Assembly (NCBI GenBank): GCA_963556495.2
Contig: OY747709.1
Coordinates: 14,214,400 to 14,278,399, forward strand
DNA: 64,000 bases
Direction of reading: 5' to 3'
Source: Valencia hispanica
Lineage: Eukaryota; Chordata; Actinopteri; Cyprinodontiformes; Valenciidae
Shown here: in pieces, positions 35,606-46,157 of the stretch
Numbering within the stretch: the first letter of the stretch is position 1
How the letters are laid out: each line of letters starts with the position of its first letter
The notes under the pieces: model-generated
Told to the model about the DNA's origin: nothing
Databases searched by the model: none
What the model saw: only the letters and a program-made list of their open reading frames with translations
Position numbers and translations under genes: made by a program

Positions 35606-35889
35606 ACAGCCTTGGAAAAATATTCATAGTCCTTGAATTTCACCACATTTTGTCACATTGCCATCTCAGACTTAAATGTATTTTATTGTGACTGACACAG
35701 ATTGTTATTTACTGTTTATCCTCCCTCACTCACTACTGTTTAGATTCACCTTCCACTATAATTACCATTCCAACTTTCCACATTTACAGTTTTTAGTTGT
35801 TTTTTTGCCCATTCTTTGCAAAATAGTTCAACCATACTCAGACTGGATGGAGCGTGTCAGAACAGCAAGTCTTGGCAGAGATTCTCATT

Positions 35890-36495
35890 TAGGGTGGCTT
35901 TGCACAAGGACGTTGTTACAAAACTCATTTTGGGTTTCATTCGTGGATTCAAAAGAAACTGCATTTACATGACATTGCGCTAGATCTGATCTCGTTTTAC
36001 GCGACACGGCGGATTCAGTGAAAACGATGTAGTACGTATGCCAGGCCTTTAGCAGGCAGTGTAACTTTGCAACGATATGTAGATATGTAGATTATTTGAC
36101 GCGTGTAATCCATGTGTTTTTGCTGGCGATTGTATAGTTACTGGATGACTTGTAAATTGAGCTAGGAGAGACCAAATAACTTGAGCAGTTGCATCAACAG
36201 AAACAGCATACCGGGAACCGTCATTGCTGTTGCTTTCTTCGCGCGGCTTGCAAATCGAAGGATGGTGGAGTGCACAACTTTAATATGTCATGGGCAAGCG
36301 GCAGTGACGTCGCTGTTGTAAAAAGTTCACCCCCTACCTTCACACAACAATGTAATCACCCCACGGATCAAGAAAATTGCTCTCCGGAACCAGCTTCCAA
36401 GACTTTGCAAAGTCGCCCCCACAAAACTCTGTCTCTGCCAAATGACAAAATAAACTTTGCGGATTGGGGTCCCAGCATTGTCATGTAAACACCAT
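35890..36495. mobile_element. Non-autonomous inverted-repeat element inside the Tc1 copy
   Basis: It interrupts the Tc1 text between CATTTAG and ATCTTAGATT. A subterminal inverted repeat, TTTACATGACATTGC near 35963 and GCATTGTCATGTAAAC at 36475-36490, marks it as a transposon-like insertion, perhaps hAT. Exact ends are uncertain. A 99-codon plus frame inside it is not supported. Confidence 0.5.
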
Positions 36496-36817
36496 CTTAG
36501 ATTATTTGACTTTGACTGGACTATTCTAAGACATGAATAAGCTTTTTGTAAGGTTTTTAGTATTCCTTTTTAACCAAACATAGTGTTTTGCATGTCGGCC
36601 AGGACATGAAGTTTTGGTCTCGTCCGACCAAATCTCTCTCTTTTAAATGTTTGTTGTGTTTCCTAAAGTGCTTGTGGCAAACTGGAAACCAGAATTCGTA
36701 TTGCTTTCTTTCAACAATAGCTTTCTTCTTTCCACTTTTCCATCTGGGCCATATTTGTGAAACCTATAAATAATAGTTACCCTGTCAACAGATTCTTCCA
36801 CCTTAAGGAACCTTATA

Positions 36818-38412
36818 CAGGTCCTTCTCAAAAATTAGCATATTGTGATAAAGTTCATTCTTTTTCATAATGTATTGATAAAATTAAACTTTCATATATT
36901 TTAGATTCATTGCACACCAACTGAAATATTTCAGGTCTTTTATTGTTTTAAAACTGATGATTTTGGCATACAGCTCATGAAAACCCAAAATTCCTATCTC
37001 AAAATATTAGCATATCATGAAAAGGTTCTCTAAACGAGCTATTAACCTAATCATCTGAATCAACTAATTAACTCTAAACACCTGCAAAAGAGTCTTGAGG
37101 CTTTTAAAAACTCCCAGCCTGGTTCATTACTCAAAACCGCAATCATGGGTAGGACTGCCGACCTGACTGCTGCCCAGAAGGCCATCATTGACACCCTCAA
37201 GCAAGAGGGTAAGACACAGAAAGAAATTTCTGAACGAATAGGCTGTTCCCAGAGTGCTGTATCAAGGCACCTCAGTGGGAAGTCTGTGGGAAGGAAAAAG
37301 TGTGGCAGAAAACGCTGCACAACGAGAAGAGGTGACCGGACCCTGAGGAAGATTGTGGAGAAGGATCGATTCCAGACCTTGGGGGACCTGCGGAAGCAGT
37401 GGACTGAGTCTGGAGTAGAAACATCCAGAGCCACCGTGCACAGGCGTGTGCAGGAAATGGGCTACAGGTGCCGCATTCCCCAGGTCAAGCCACTTTTGAA
37501 CCAGAAACAGCGGCAGAAGCGCCTTACCTGGGCTACAGAGAAGCAGCACTGGACTGTTGCTCAGTGGTCCAAAGTACTTTTTTCGGATGAAAGCAAATTT
37601 TGCATGTCATTCGGAAATCAAGGTGCCAGAGTCTGGAGGAAGACTGGGGAGAAGGAAATGCCAAAATGCCTGAAGTCCAGTGTCAAGTACCCACAGTCAG
37701 TGATGGTCTGGGGTGCCATGTCAGCTGCTGGTGTTGGTCCACTGTGTTTTATCAAGGGCAGGGTCAATGCAGCTAGCTATCAGGAGATTTTGGAGCACTT
37801 CATGCTTCCATCTGCTGAAAAGCTTTATGGAGATGAAGATTTCATTTTTCAGCACGACCTGGCACCTGCTCACAGTGCCAAAACCACTGGTAAATGGTTT
37901 ACTGACCATGGTATTACTGTGCTCAATTGGCCTGCCAACTCTCCTGACCTGAACCCCATAGAGAATCTGTGGGATATTGTGAAGAGGAAGTTGAGAGACG
38001 CAAGACCCAACACTCTGGATGAGCTTAAGGCCGCTATCGAAGCATCCTGGGCCTCCATAACACCTCAGCAGTGCCACAGGCTGAGTGCCTCCATGCCACG
38101 CCGCATTGAAGCAGTCATTTCTGCTCAAGTATTGAGTGCATAACTGAACATAATTATTTGAAGGTTGACTTTTTTTGTATTAAAAACACTTTTCTTTTAT
38201 TGGTTGGATGAAATATGCTAATTTTTTGAGATAGGAATTGTGGGTTTTCATGAGCTGTATGCCAAAATCATCCGTTTTAAAACAATAAAGGACCTGAAAT
38301 ATTTCAGTTGGTGTGCAATGAATCTAAAATATATGAAAGTTTAATTTTTATTATTACATTATGGAAAAGAATGAACTTTATCACAATATGCTAATTTTTT
38401 TAGAAGGACCTG
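36818..38412 (+). mobile_element. Complete Passport-like Tc1 transposon (1595 bp)
   Basis: The element begins CAGGTCCTTCTCAAAAATTA and ends in its inverted form, between TA dinucleotides at 36816-36817 and 38413-38414. The inverted repeats (36818-37016 and 38214-38412) are about 199 bp and differ at roughly ten positions by eye. The repeats and coding sequence strongly resemble Passport, a Tc1 transposon described from the flatfish Pleuronectes platessa and shown to be active in vertebrate cells. It carries one open transposase gene. It inserted into an older Tc1 copy. Confidence 0.93.
37145..38143 (+). CDS. Passport-like Tc1 transposase, 332 aa, intact
   Basis: This nuclear enzyme excises its own element and pastes it at TA sites using a two-metal DDE active site. 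Residues 1-115 form the bipartite PAIRED-like DNA-binding region, with a first helix-turn-helix near 8-45 (QKEISERIGCSQSAVSRHL) and a basic GRKKCGRKR link at 49-57 that should act as AT-hook/NLS. The catalytic residues are D148 (LFSDESKF), D238 (FQHDLAPAH) and E273 (SPDLNPIENLW), giving the DD34E spacing of Tc1. The length is normal (about 340 aa). The start ATG lies about 130 bp inside the left repeat and no stop or frameshift is present. Because all motifs and both ends are intact, activity is plausible but untested. Confidence 0.95.
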   Translation: MGRTADLTAAQKAIIDTLKQEGKTQKEISERIGCSQSAVSRHLSGKSVGRKKCGRKRCTTRRGDRTLRKIVEKDRFQTLGDLRKQWTESGVETSRATVHRRVQEMGYRCRIPQVKPLLNQKQRQKRLTWATEKQHWTVAQWSKVLFSDESKFCMSFGNQGARVWRKTGEKEMPKCLKSSVKYPQSVMVWGAMSAAGVGPLCFIKGRVNAASYQEILEHFMLPSAEKLYGDEDFIFQHDLAPAHSAKTTGKWFTDHGITVLNWPANSPDLNPIENLWDIVKRKLRDARPNTLDELKAAIEASWASITPQQCHRLSASMPRRIEAVISAQVLSA

Positions 38413-38414
38413 TA

Positions 38415-38831
38415 CTTCTCCATCAGTGGGGGTGAGGAGACACCCCCACTGACGGGGGACGAATGATGACACTGTCGCTTGTGTCATCATTCGTCGACAC
38501 AAGCGCTCTGCAGCAGGCCTGCAGAGGGTGAGAAAGATATGCCCAATTTTTGTAAACCTCTGTCGGTAACTATGGAGAACGCAAGCCTGGGATTGGTCAG
38601 CATTCCACCTCTTTCATATTCGTCAACAGCTCCACCATTTCCAAAAGATCAGAGTGCTGACGATATCTAGCAGCAGACATGGAGCAGATCGAAGCATGTG
38701 TTGCATAAGACGACTTATGATGTTCAGCGTCCGTTACAATAGTGAGTGAGAAGCTTTTCAGCACATTTGTAAACGAAAAGCTCTTTTGAGTATTGAAAGA
38801 GGTTGAAGTTGTTCAAGTGAAGAGCTTTGGT
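38415..38831. other. Unclassified insert with paired hairpins
   Basis: This lies between the Passport-like element and the TTAA element and is not Tc1 sequence. It begins with a 12-bp perfect hairpin (38423-38434 with 38441-38452). A 15-bp perfect hairpin follows (38458-38472 with 38481-38495), overlapping an alternative 10-bp stem (38476-38485 with 38496-38505). No coding sequence was recognised. It may continue at 39838-40084. Confidence 0.45.
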
Positions 38832-38835
38832 TTAA

Positions 38836-39833
38836 AGGAGGGGTGGCACGTTCTTCTTATGCAGAAAGAGCAATTCTGAGGTCCAGCACATCAATAATTT
38901 TACCTGAAATAGATCTGTAAGTTCAATAAATGATTTATACTACCTATTTGAAATTTTGCACTCACAGCATGTCTGCACTGAACGCCTTGAAATTAGCTGC
39001 ATGTTTCTTTAAGAGTCTCGGCCATGCCCCCTTCAACACGCTGCCGTCAACGTCATCACAACATTCTCCGGTCGCATGGGGACGAAGCATTACAGTACTG
39101 TAGCATCGTTGCGCTGGAGTTTTGGAAGACAGGCATATCTTTGGTTTACTATGGCCACGCAGGACATGGTACAAGCATATGCATTTGATCCCGTCTCCGA
39201 CCCTGAAAGTGAAATATTGGATGAACCGGTGCGCATTCAGCAGCTCGTTTTTTCCCCAAGTTATTAATATCTGTAGTAACAAAACTCCTTCTAAACATCA
39301 AGCCATCCGAATGCAATTCCGTTTTTGTAATAACATCAGTCTACATTTACATTTTTTTTAAAAGGAAGGAGGTTTGTTCCAAAAAATGAAGTCCAACCAT
39401 TTCTGACAAATAGCCTCATCTTTAGGAAGACTAAAAATAGGGCAGTCGTCCTGGCATCCAAATATAAATTTTTTCCATGTAGGCATTGTGCAATTAGGAG
39501 AAATAAATACCTGTATATAGACTACTACTTTCCAGAGGTGCTACCTGATTGCTGCTGACGACGCTCTGCTTTAGTGCTCTGGGAGCGGGGGAGGGAGGGC
39601 TGTGGAGAGACGTGGGCGGTAATCAAAATTTAGGGGTGTTGCTGGGAGTTTAGGGCGTTCCTAGGAGGACCCTGGCGTTCAGTGCTCAACATGGCGGCCG
39701 CGAGAGTTTATAGATATTACTCAAACACACATAAATTAACCTAAGAAACACTTTAGGCATGTTTTTAAGGAGGGAATGGCATAAGAATGTGATGAAAAGC
39801 TTTAAAAAGGGGATTTTACATGCCACCCCAACT
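38836..39833 (+). mobile_element. TTAA-type element (Kolobok-like), 998 bp
   Basis: The ends AGGAGGGGTGGCACGT (left) and AGTTGGGGTGGCATGT (right, reverse complement) match at 13 of 16 positions. Both sides are flanked by TTAA (38832-38835 and 39834-39837). TTAA duplication is shared by Kolobok and piggyBac; the ends do not have the usual piggyBac CCY start. It holds a short open frame (39151-39267) and a TISU-like start (39687-39698) but no transposase core. Confidence 0.65.
39151..39267 (+). CDS. Short N-terminal transposon-associated ORF
   Basis: The 38-codon frame starts MATQDM and includes AYAFDPVSDPESE. A YxFxPxxDPE motif near the N terminus is seen in several fish transposon-associated proteins that database annotators call P2X7-like. 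Here the frame ends soon after and no splice donor is evident, so it is probably a truncated remnant. The identity is tentative. Confidence 0.3.
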   Translation: MATQDMVQAYAFDPVSDPESEILDEPVRIQQLVFSPSY

Positions 39834-39941
39834 TTAAAATAAAAAAAGTAAAAAAGTATATACTCTGTTGTTGACCAGAGACTTGACTACAAAGGTGGCA
39901 TGACCTCCCCAGAAAAGTGTTAACCCCCCCTCCCCCGTTGT

Positions 39942-39999
39942 CCTGGCAGTGAATTGTTATGCAAGACTCCCCTGGCAGTGAATTGTTATGCAAGACTCC
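39942..39999. repeat. 29-bp tandem duplication, two copies
   Basis: The unit starting CCTGGCAGTGAATTG repeats exactly at 39942-39970 and 39971-39999, indicating a recent slippage or repair event. Confidence 0.9.
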
Positions 40000-40265
40000 C
40001 CAGAGAAGTCTGAAAGCAAAACGTGTCTTACCATATGTGTGCGTGCCTGTGCAAACTAGCTAGTATATACCAGGCTTAAGATGTGGGTCTCTGCAGAGTT
40101 ACCATGAGCATCTTGATTGAGGCTACATTCTTTCCAGGTTTTCAGTGCAAGCTAACAGCCATGTCTTGGTGAGTTTGCAGTTGTTCCATACTCTTTCTAT
40201 TCACAAAACAGCTGTACTCATACTGAGAAGTTACACACCAGTGACTTCTGAATGCAATGGTTGTA

Positions 40266-41938
40266 CTTGTTTGTAAAAAAAAAACAAAAAAAACATTGAG
40301 AGCCACATTCTATTTTCGCTCTACTTCATCACTTAGTGTGGGTTCATTAGATAAAATCCAAATAAAATACTTCATAGATGTGGATGTCCATCCATCCGTT
40401 ATCCATACCTCTGATCTTTGCAGGGTCGCAGGGGAGCTTTTTCAGCAGATGATTCCATTTTTTTGTTAAACCACTTAATTCTAACAAATGTATGATTAAA
40501 ACATAAAGAGCTAATCTCACGAGATATCTTTCCACAAATATCAGCCAATTCAGTAAAGAACCAACAAGGGAGGACTCAACACGCGTGTACTAAAATGTGT
40601 CCACTCATCTTATTTCATGCTGCTCATACGCTAACTACAAAGTCTGTCTCTGTTTACTTTACTCAAACCCTGAATTTATTATCTGTTCAAAAATAAATGA
40701 ACTTCACCGCAGTGCCTGGATACTTAGGCGACACTGTTAACAGCCATCAGAAGTGGTGTTCAAACTTAGTTCCCAGACCGAGGAAAGCTTTCAAGATTTA
40801 TGGTGAGGCTAAGCTTTTGGTTAGAGATGAATGATGCAGGCGGAGGCCGATGACCGAAAGGGTGGAGGGAGTGGGTGTTGGGGTGGTAGAGGAGGGTGTG
40901 GGTACAAGCAGACGGGCCTATATCCAAGGGACAAAATTAGGCCTTCGGTCAAAATACAAAGAGATTACAACAAGGAACAAAGAGCAAAGTGTAATAATGA
41001 ACACAACTGTGGTTGACAGAACGATTTAAAGAAGAGGTGGTGAGACGTCTGCATGTAGTTTAACCGCCAGGGGTGATTGGAGGATGAGACGCAGGTGTTC
41101 CAACGGATGGCAGTAGAGGAAAACAGAAACACGACAACAGTGCAGTGATTACAGACATGGTTTACAGAAAAATGGCCTTTGAAGGTTTATTATCTGTGGT
41201 CATTTGATTAAGGAAACCCATTAACAGCACTATCAGAGACACAGACCATATATTTTGGTCTACAGTAACATGCAGCCAATGTTAAATGGGAAAAAAACAA
41301 ATGTACTTTTAGCTGGCATTTATTACTTTCACTCTCTGACAAAAACACACAAGCAAAAAAAAAAAAAAAAAAAGGTTCTGAGTGTTCTTCAGCTGGCAGC
41401 TATAATTATTTAAACAGAGTGAAAAGAGACTTTCAGACAAGTCAGCAATTAGTCACTAATCTAATTTCCCAGAATAGTTGCAGGGGGTCATCATCTCTGT
41501 CTCAGGAAGCCTCAAAGACGCGTCATTTGTCTGGATTTCAGCGGAAAGTTACAGTCTCGTAAAAATTCTGCCAAGGTCCCCCCTCCCCCTTGCCAGGAAA
41601 CACTGCCGGCTTGGAGTTTCGGAGTGTAAAAAATAAAATCTTTAATCCCGGTTGAAATTTGGACATTAATTGTGGGTTTTGGTCAGAGTCTACTCATACA
41701 TGGACCATTTACAGATGAAGTGCACAGGGCCCAGTGTGTGGTCAGCCCGCTCTTTAAAGTGCTAAAATAAGACCACTAACACTTCTCTTCTGTTAGCAAA
41801 CCACTTGCATTTCATACCAAGAACTTGTAAACGGATAAAATGGGGCAAATTTCAAAAGGAGACAGTATTTGCCTCTAAGTAGAGGCCAGAGGAAATGGGT
41901 TTTTACAACATCCATCCATCCATCCATCCATCTCTATA
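40266..41938. other. Unassigned non-coding DNA with a SINE tail
   Basis: A short minus-strand family 1 SINE 3' end lies at 40383-40436 (CCATCCATCCGTTATCCATA). An A run occupies 41356-41374 and a (CATC)n repeat 41911-41930. The rest is unassigned. Confidence 0.5.
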
Positions 41939-42345
41939 CAGTGGGGCAAAAAAGTATTTGGCACCACTGATTGTGCAAGTTGTCCAACTTAAAAAGATCA
42001 GATAGGTCTGTAATTTTCATCACAGGCACACTTCAACTATCAAAGATATAATGACAAGAAAAAAATCCAGGAAACCATACTGTATGATTTTTTAAACAAT
42101 TTATTTGTATTATGGTGCAAAAAATAAGCATTTGGTCACTAACAAAAGTTCACCTCAAAACTTTGTAATGTAACCTTGGTTGGCAGTAGCAGAGGTCAAA
42201 CATTTCCCTTAAGTCTTCACCAGGTTTGCACACACTGTAGCTGGTATTTTGCCCCATTCTTCAATGCAGATCTTCTCTAAAGATAGGATGTTTTGGGGCT
42301 GTCGCTGGGCAACAAGAACGTTCAACTCCCTCCATAAATTCTCTA

Positions 42346-42593
42346 ATGCAGGGGTGTCAAATTCATTATCATCTCGGGCCACATCTAGATTATGAATGCC
42401 CTCAAAGGCCTGACTGTGGCAGAATTTATTGATAAAACTATCCATTAAGAAAATCTTGAAATCTTAATAAATAACTATACCTGCTTAAAATAAAAAAATA
42501 TTAAACATATTTTCATATTTTTCATTTTGATGTAATTTGGCACTATACAAATAAAAACTGATTTGATTTAATTGATCAAATAATAATTAAGTA
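42346..42593. mobile_element. Nested hAT-like end and LINE-like tail
   Basis: Starts GCAGGGGTGTCAAATTCATT, a hAT-type terminal sequence common in fish, and finishes with GGCACTATACAAATAAAAAC then TGATTTGATTTAATTGAT, which resembles an L2-type 3' tail. The two parts may be separate insertions. Confidence 0.4.
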
Positions 42594-43860
42594 CCGTCAT
42601 TTGCGGACTATAAGCCACTTCTTTTTTCAAATGCTTTGGACACTGTCACTGCACGATCTGTTCAGGAAGCACGATCCATACCATGAGCCCATCTGCGCAT
42701 GCGCCCAAAGAACTACTTCCGGGTAGATTTCTTTTGTTGTTTTTTTATTTTTCAGTTGTTAATTCATATTTACAGATCAAGGCCATTTACACTTTACAGA
42801 TAAACAGAAATAGATAGGCAATCTTGCTGAACCATTATACAAAAAGGATTAACAACATAACAAAAAAGAAAAAAAAAAACAGAAAAAAATCTCGGGGAAT
42901 TGTCTGATTTGATATATTTACATGCTGCATTCGTAATCTTAACAGCTTTCTTATTTATCTGATATATTTACTAAGTGATGAATTGACTTGCTGCATTCGT
43001 AATCTTAAGCCCGTTGCCGATCACACGACCGGCTTTCCTATAAATAATTGCTCTAAAAGACTCCAGAGGTTTTTGCTATATGTGCAGCGGTAAAACAGAT
43101 GAATAATAGTTTCTGGTTCTATATGAGAAAAGTCACAATTGAAGTCAGTCTTTAATTTAAAGACCGCAAATCCATCCATCTTGTACCCTCTCGAGAACTA
43201 AACACCCCCACCCCCCGGAAGTAGTTCCTTGCACACATGCGCAGATGACTCATGGTACGGATCGCGCTTCCTGAACAGATGCAGTGACAGACCCTGCGCC
43301 CTACAGAACATGGGGCGATTCATTGAATTTTACTGGCTAACGACCTCCAGGGGGCACTATAGTAGGAAGCGTAAAAGTGAGACAAACGTGTGGGGGAAGG
43401 TTATGCGGCGAAGAAGACACTACCGGTAGTTTTCATGCACACAGCCTCATCAAAGCACACAAAGAAATGCGTATGATGAAGCTTTTAAATTAAAGACAGT
43501 CGAGCTGGCTGGGTCCTGACAGCGTGGAGTAGTGTGAAAAAATCCACCATCACCAGCAGGTTTCAAAAGGCTGGACTGCTGCGGGATGAAAAGGACAGCA
43601 CGAGCTAAAGGGTGAATGTTCCTGAAGATGAAAGTGACATTGAGATTGAGAACGAAAGAGAGACTGAGAAAATGAGTAGCTAAATGCTACTGAGGCTGTT
43701 CAATTCAGACACTGAAGAAGACGACTTCACTGGCTTTAGTGATGAAGAGGAAGATGGCAACCAGTGACTTTTCTGGTAGGCTAAAGTAGGCGTGTTTTAT
43801 TTTCTAACCAGGCATGTCACTGTTGTGTTGGTGCAGTGTTTTAATTTCTATTAATCAGAC
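42594..43860 (+). mobile_element. Probable pogo-like deletion derivative with long inverted repeat
   Basis: The arms 42644-42722 and 43215-43290 are inverted copies by eye (for example CTGTTCAGGAAGC against GCTTCCTGAACAG). Downstream on the plus strand, 43466-43516 encodes AYDEAFKLKTVELAGS, like the start of pogo/Tigger-type transposases. It jumps directly at 43519 to AWSSVKKSTITSRFQKAG, which resembles their C-terminal region, and then to an acidic tail (SDTEEDDF, SDEEED) ending near 43767. The catalytic middle is deleted. Superfamily is inferred from these peptide patterns. Confidence 0.5.
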
Positions 43861-44500
43861 GTATTACCGTGCTGTCCTGTTGTACTGTAGCCACTCCTTT
43901 GTTGCCCGGGCGATGTTTTTGGGATCATTGTGATGCTGGAAGATCCAGCCACGTGTCATCTTCAATGCTCTCACTGATGGATGGAGTTTTTGCCCAAAAT
44001 CTAATGAAACGGCCCCATTCATCCTTTCCTTAATACAGATCAGTCGCCCTGTCCCCTTTGCAGAAAAGAACCCCCAAAGCATAATGTTTCCACCCCCATG
44101 CTTCACAGTGGATACGATGTTCTTGGAATGCAAACTCAGCATTCTTCCCCCTCCAAACAAGGCGAATGGCGTTTGTACCAAAAAGTTTTATTTTGGTCTC
44201 ATCTGACCATGACATTCTTCCAATTCTCCTCTGGATCATCCAGATCGTCTCTGGCAAACCTTAGACGAGCCTCGACAAGTGCTGGCTTAAGCAGGAGGAC
44301 CTTTCGAGCACAGCAAGATTTTAATCCACGATGATGTGGTATAGTACTACTAATAGTAACCTTTGTTACTGTGATCCCAACTTTCTTCAGGTCATTGACC
44401 AGTTTCCCCTCGTGTAGTTCTGGGCTGGACCTCTCTCATCTTTTTAGGTGGGACAACTTGCACAATCAGTGGCTGCCAAATACTTTTTTGCCTCACTGTA

Positions 44501-45234
44501 CCTGCTTAATCCTGTTCAGAGTTTCAAAGGGCCTGGGACCTATTTTAAGAGCAGATGGGCAAAGGTGTGACACAGGAGACACAGGGCAGTTAACCATGCC
44601 CATCATTATAAGTCCAATCACCAGTTTGATGTCTGTTTTCCAATCAATGTTTTATTAAGCTTTGACCTTCAAATACTGATTTTAGCCGATTCCAATTCCC
44701 GTCTAAGACCTATAATATAAGAATATAAAGGATCAGGATTCAAAATAAGGATGCACATTTAATGTAAAACAGTGTTATTAAACATATTTCAAAGACAAAG
44801 CTACAATGATTACAGAGTTGATACATTGAACAATCTTGTGCATCTTACACTAGTAATTAGCTAGGTAGCAGGTGTAACAATTCTAAAATTGCAGTATTTA
44901 TCAATATTCCTAAGAAAATTTATATATTTCTACCTTAAAGCAGATATTTCTAAGCCCAGCTATTTCCAGAACATAAAGAGGAAGCTCAAAATGATAAAAC
45001 TTGTTTAAGCATGTTTTCCTTCCTGTTATCTGCTAAAGGATACAAAAACCTTGGACATGTCTTGACATGTTAGATTTAGTTTCCTTTCAAATAGCTTCTC
45101 ACTTCCTTATACTGCCTCTGACTTAATCAAAAACACATGGCTGGTAATGGAAACAGCTAACATTAAATCTTCTTGACTCAGTAACAGCTTCCACTCTGAA
45201 GAATGTTGTCAGAGCAAAGAGTTAGTGGTTATGA
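44501..45234. other. Unassigned non-coding DNA
   Basis: No feature recognised. Confidence 0.4.
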
Positions 45235-45395
45235 ATGCCAAATGTGCCAACCATGTCTTTTCTAAATTTGGAGGACTCATGGGTATATGTGGAAAACATC
45301 CACATCCTTAATGTGAATGTGCAAATTCCTCACAGATAGGCCCCAGTTGAGATTTGAACCCACATCTTCTTTTGTTTGTGTTCATATGGCTATCC
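45235..45395 (-). repeat. Diverged SINE family 1 fragment
   Basis: On the minus strand a GTGGGTTCAAATCTCAACTG B-box region is followed by a body resembling the reference copy at 28093-28468 but heavily mutated. Confidence 0.5.
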
Positions 45396-46064
45396 GTCCT
45401 TCTACCTCATAGACTCACCTGAGTAAAAATTAACATTTAGAGAAAATAATGAAACATTTTCAACATTTCAACATTAACACTAAGAGTTCCACTTTCCCTG
45501 GATATCCCAATAAGCAATAAAAAACATGTTTGGGGTGCAGCTTTTTCTTTTCTTTTTTGGTTCCTCGTGACATCCCCTGACACGGTGGCACCATGGGCAA
45601 ATAGCCATATAAACCTTATGAAAACGGCACCTTTGTTTTGAACTAATTATTAATAATAACAGGCATTAGCCACTTTTATCCATTTACGGTTTGAATGCCT
45701 AACCTACCAGCAGAATCAATACTATGGCCAAACCTAATCAATATAACATATAATGCAAGGCACACTGCTCTCCCTTTGACCCCCCCTGTTTATCCAAAGG
45801 GTTTAAAAAATATGGGTTTTAGCTGACAATAGTTGCAACAGATAGCAAGTTGCAGAGAACACTGATAACAACGACACTTCCGTGTTCTGCAGCCCAAAAG
45901 GTCACTGTTATCTTTCGTTCTCAAGCTCATCCGTCAGTAATCTCAGTGGCGCTGAATGTACCGCCGTTGCAGCTGACCTTAAAAACAATCTCTCAGATCC
46001 GGCTGTTTCCAGACCTCATTAAACCCATATCCATTTGTATTTCCGTTTTTTATTTCTTTCATGT
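45396..46064. other. Unassigned non-coding DNA
   Basis: No feature recognised. Confidence 0.4.
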
Positions 46065-46157
46065 TTGCCTCTCACCCGATGATTGCTGGAGATGGGCTCC
46101 AGCCCCCCCGCAACCCTGCAATAGGACAGACGGTATAGGTAATGGATGGATGGATTT
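46065..46157 (+). repeat. SINE family 1 3' fragment
   Basis: Contains GCCTCTCACCCGATGATTGC, then GGAGATGGGCTCCAGC, and ends in (GGAT)n. Confidence 0.65.

Larger units (their letters stand above)
35606..40265 (-). pseudogene. Old Tc1-like transposon split into three pieces by later insertions
   Basis: Three segments keep the order of one reversed Tc1 element. 35606-35889 has an inverted repeat (CAGCCTTGGAAAAATATTCA, CACCACATTTTGTCACATTG) and the text CAAGTCTTGGCAGAGATTC. 36496-36817 has TTTGACTTTGACTGGACTAT, then GTTTTGGTCTCGTCCGACCA (the SDE catalytic region) and TGCTTTCTTTCAACAATAGC. 40085-40265 has GGGTCTCTGCAGAGTTACCA, GCCATGTCTTGGTGAGTTTG and the far end ACAGCTGTACTCATACTGAG. The gaps contain a MITE, a Passport-like element, an unclassified hairpin-bearing insert and a TTAA element. 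The transposase is dead. Confidence 0.75.
42209..44257 (-). pseudogene. Tc1 transposase relic interrupted by insertion
   Basis: From high to low coordinates, two overlapping frames at 44030-44257 and 43864-44181 keep [10 protein letters not shown] (first catalytic Asp), the [14 protein letters not shown] block and [19 protein letters not shown] (second catalytic Asp). The frame then breaks at about 43890 and resumes at about 42345 with [18 protein letters not shown] through to ANLVK. About 60 nt between EWL and ENLW, including the SPDLNPI part, were lost at the insertion. Frameshifts are also present and the N-terminal DNA-binding region is largely missing. Confidence 0.8.
41939..44498 (-). 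mobile_element. Tc1-like transposon split by a nested insertion
   Basis: The left end starts CAGTGGGGCAAAAAAGTATT and the right end is its inverted form, ending CCTCACTG, between TA at 41937-41938 and 44499-44500. The total length is 2560 bp, of which about 1.55 kb (42346-43890) is foreign. The minus-strand transposase is broken, so the copy is inactive. Confidence 0.85.

Noticed and set aside
37060..37549. Antisense frames across the Passport-like transposase
   Set aside because: They are mirror frames of the real plus-strand gene.
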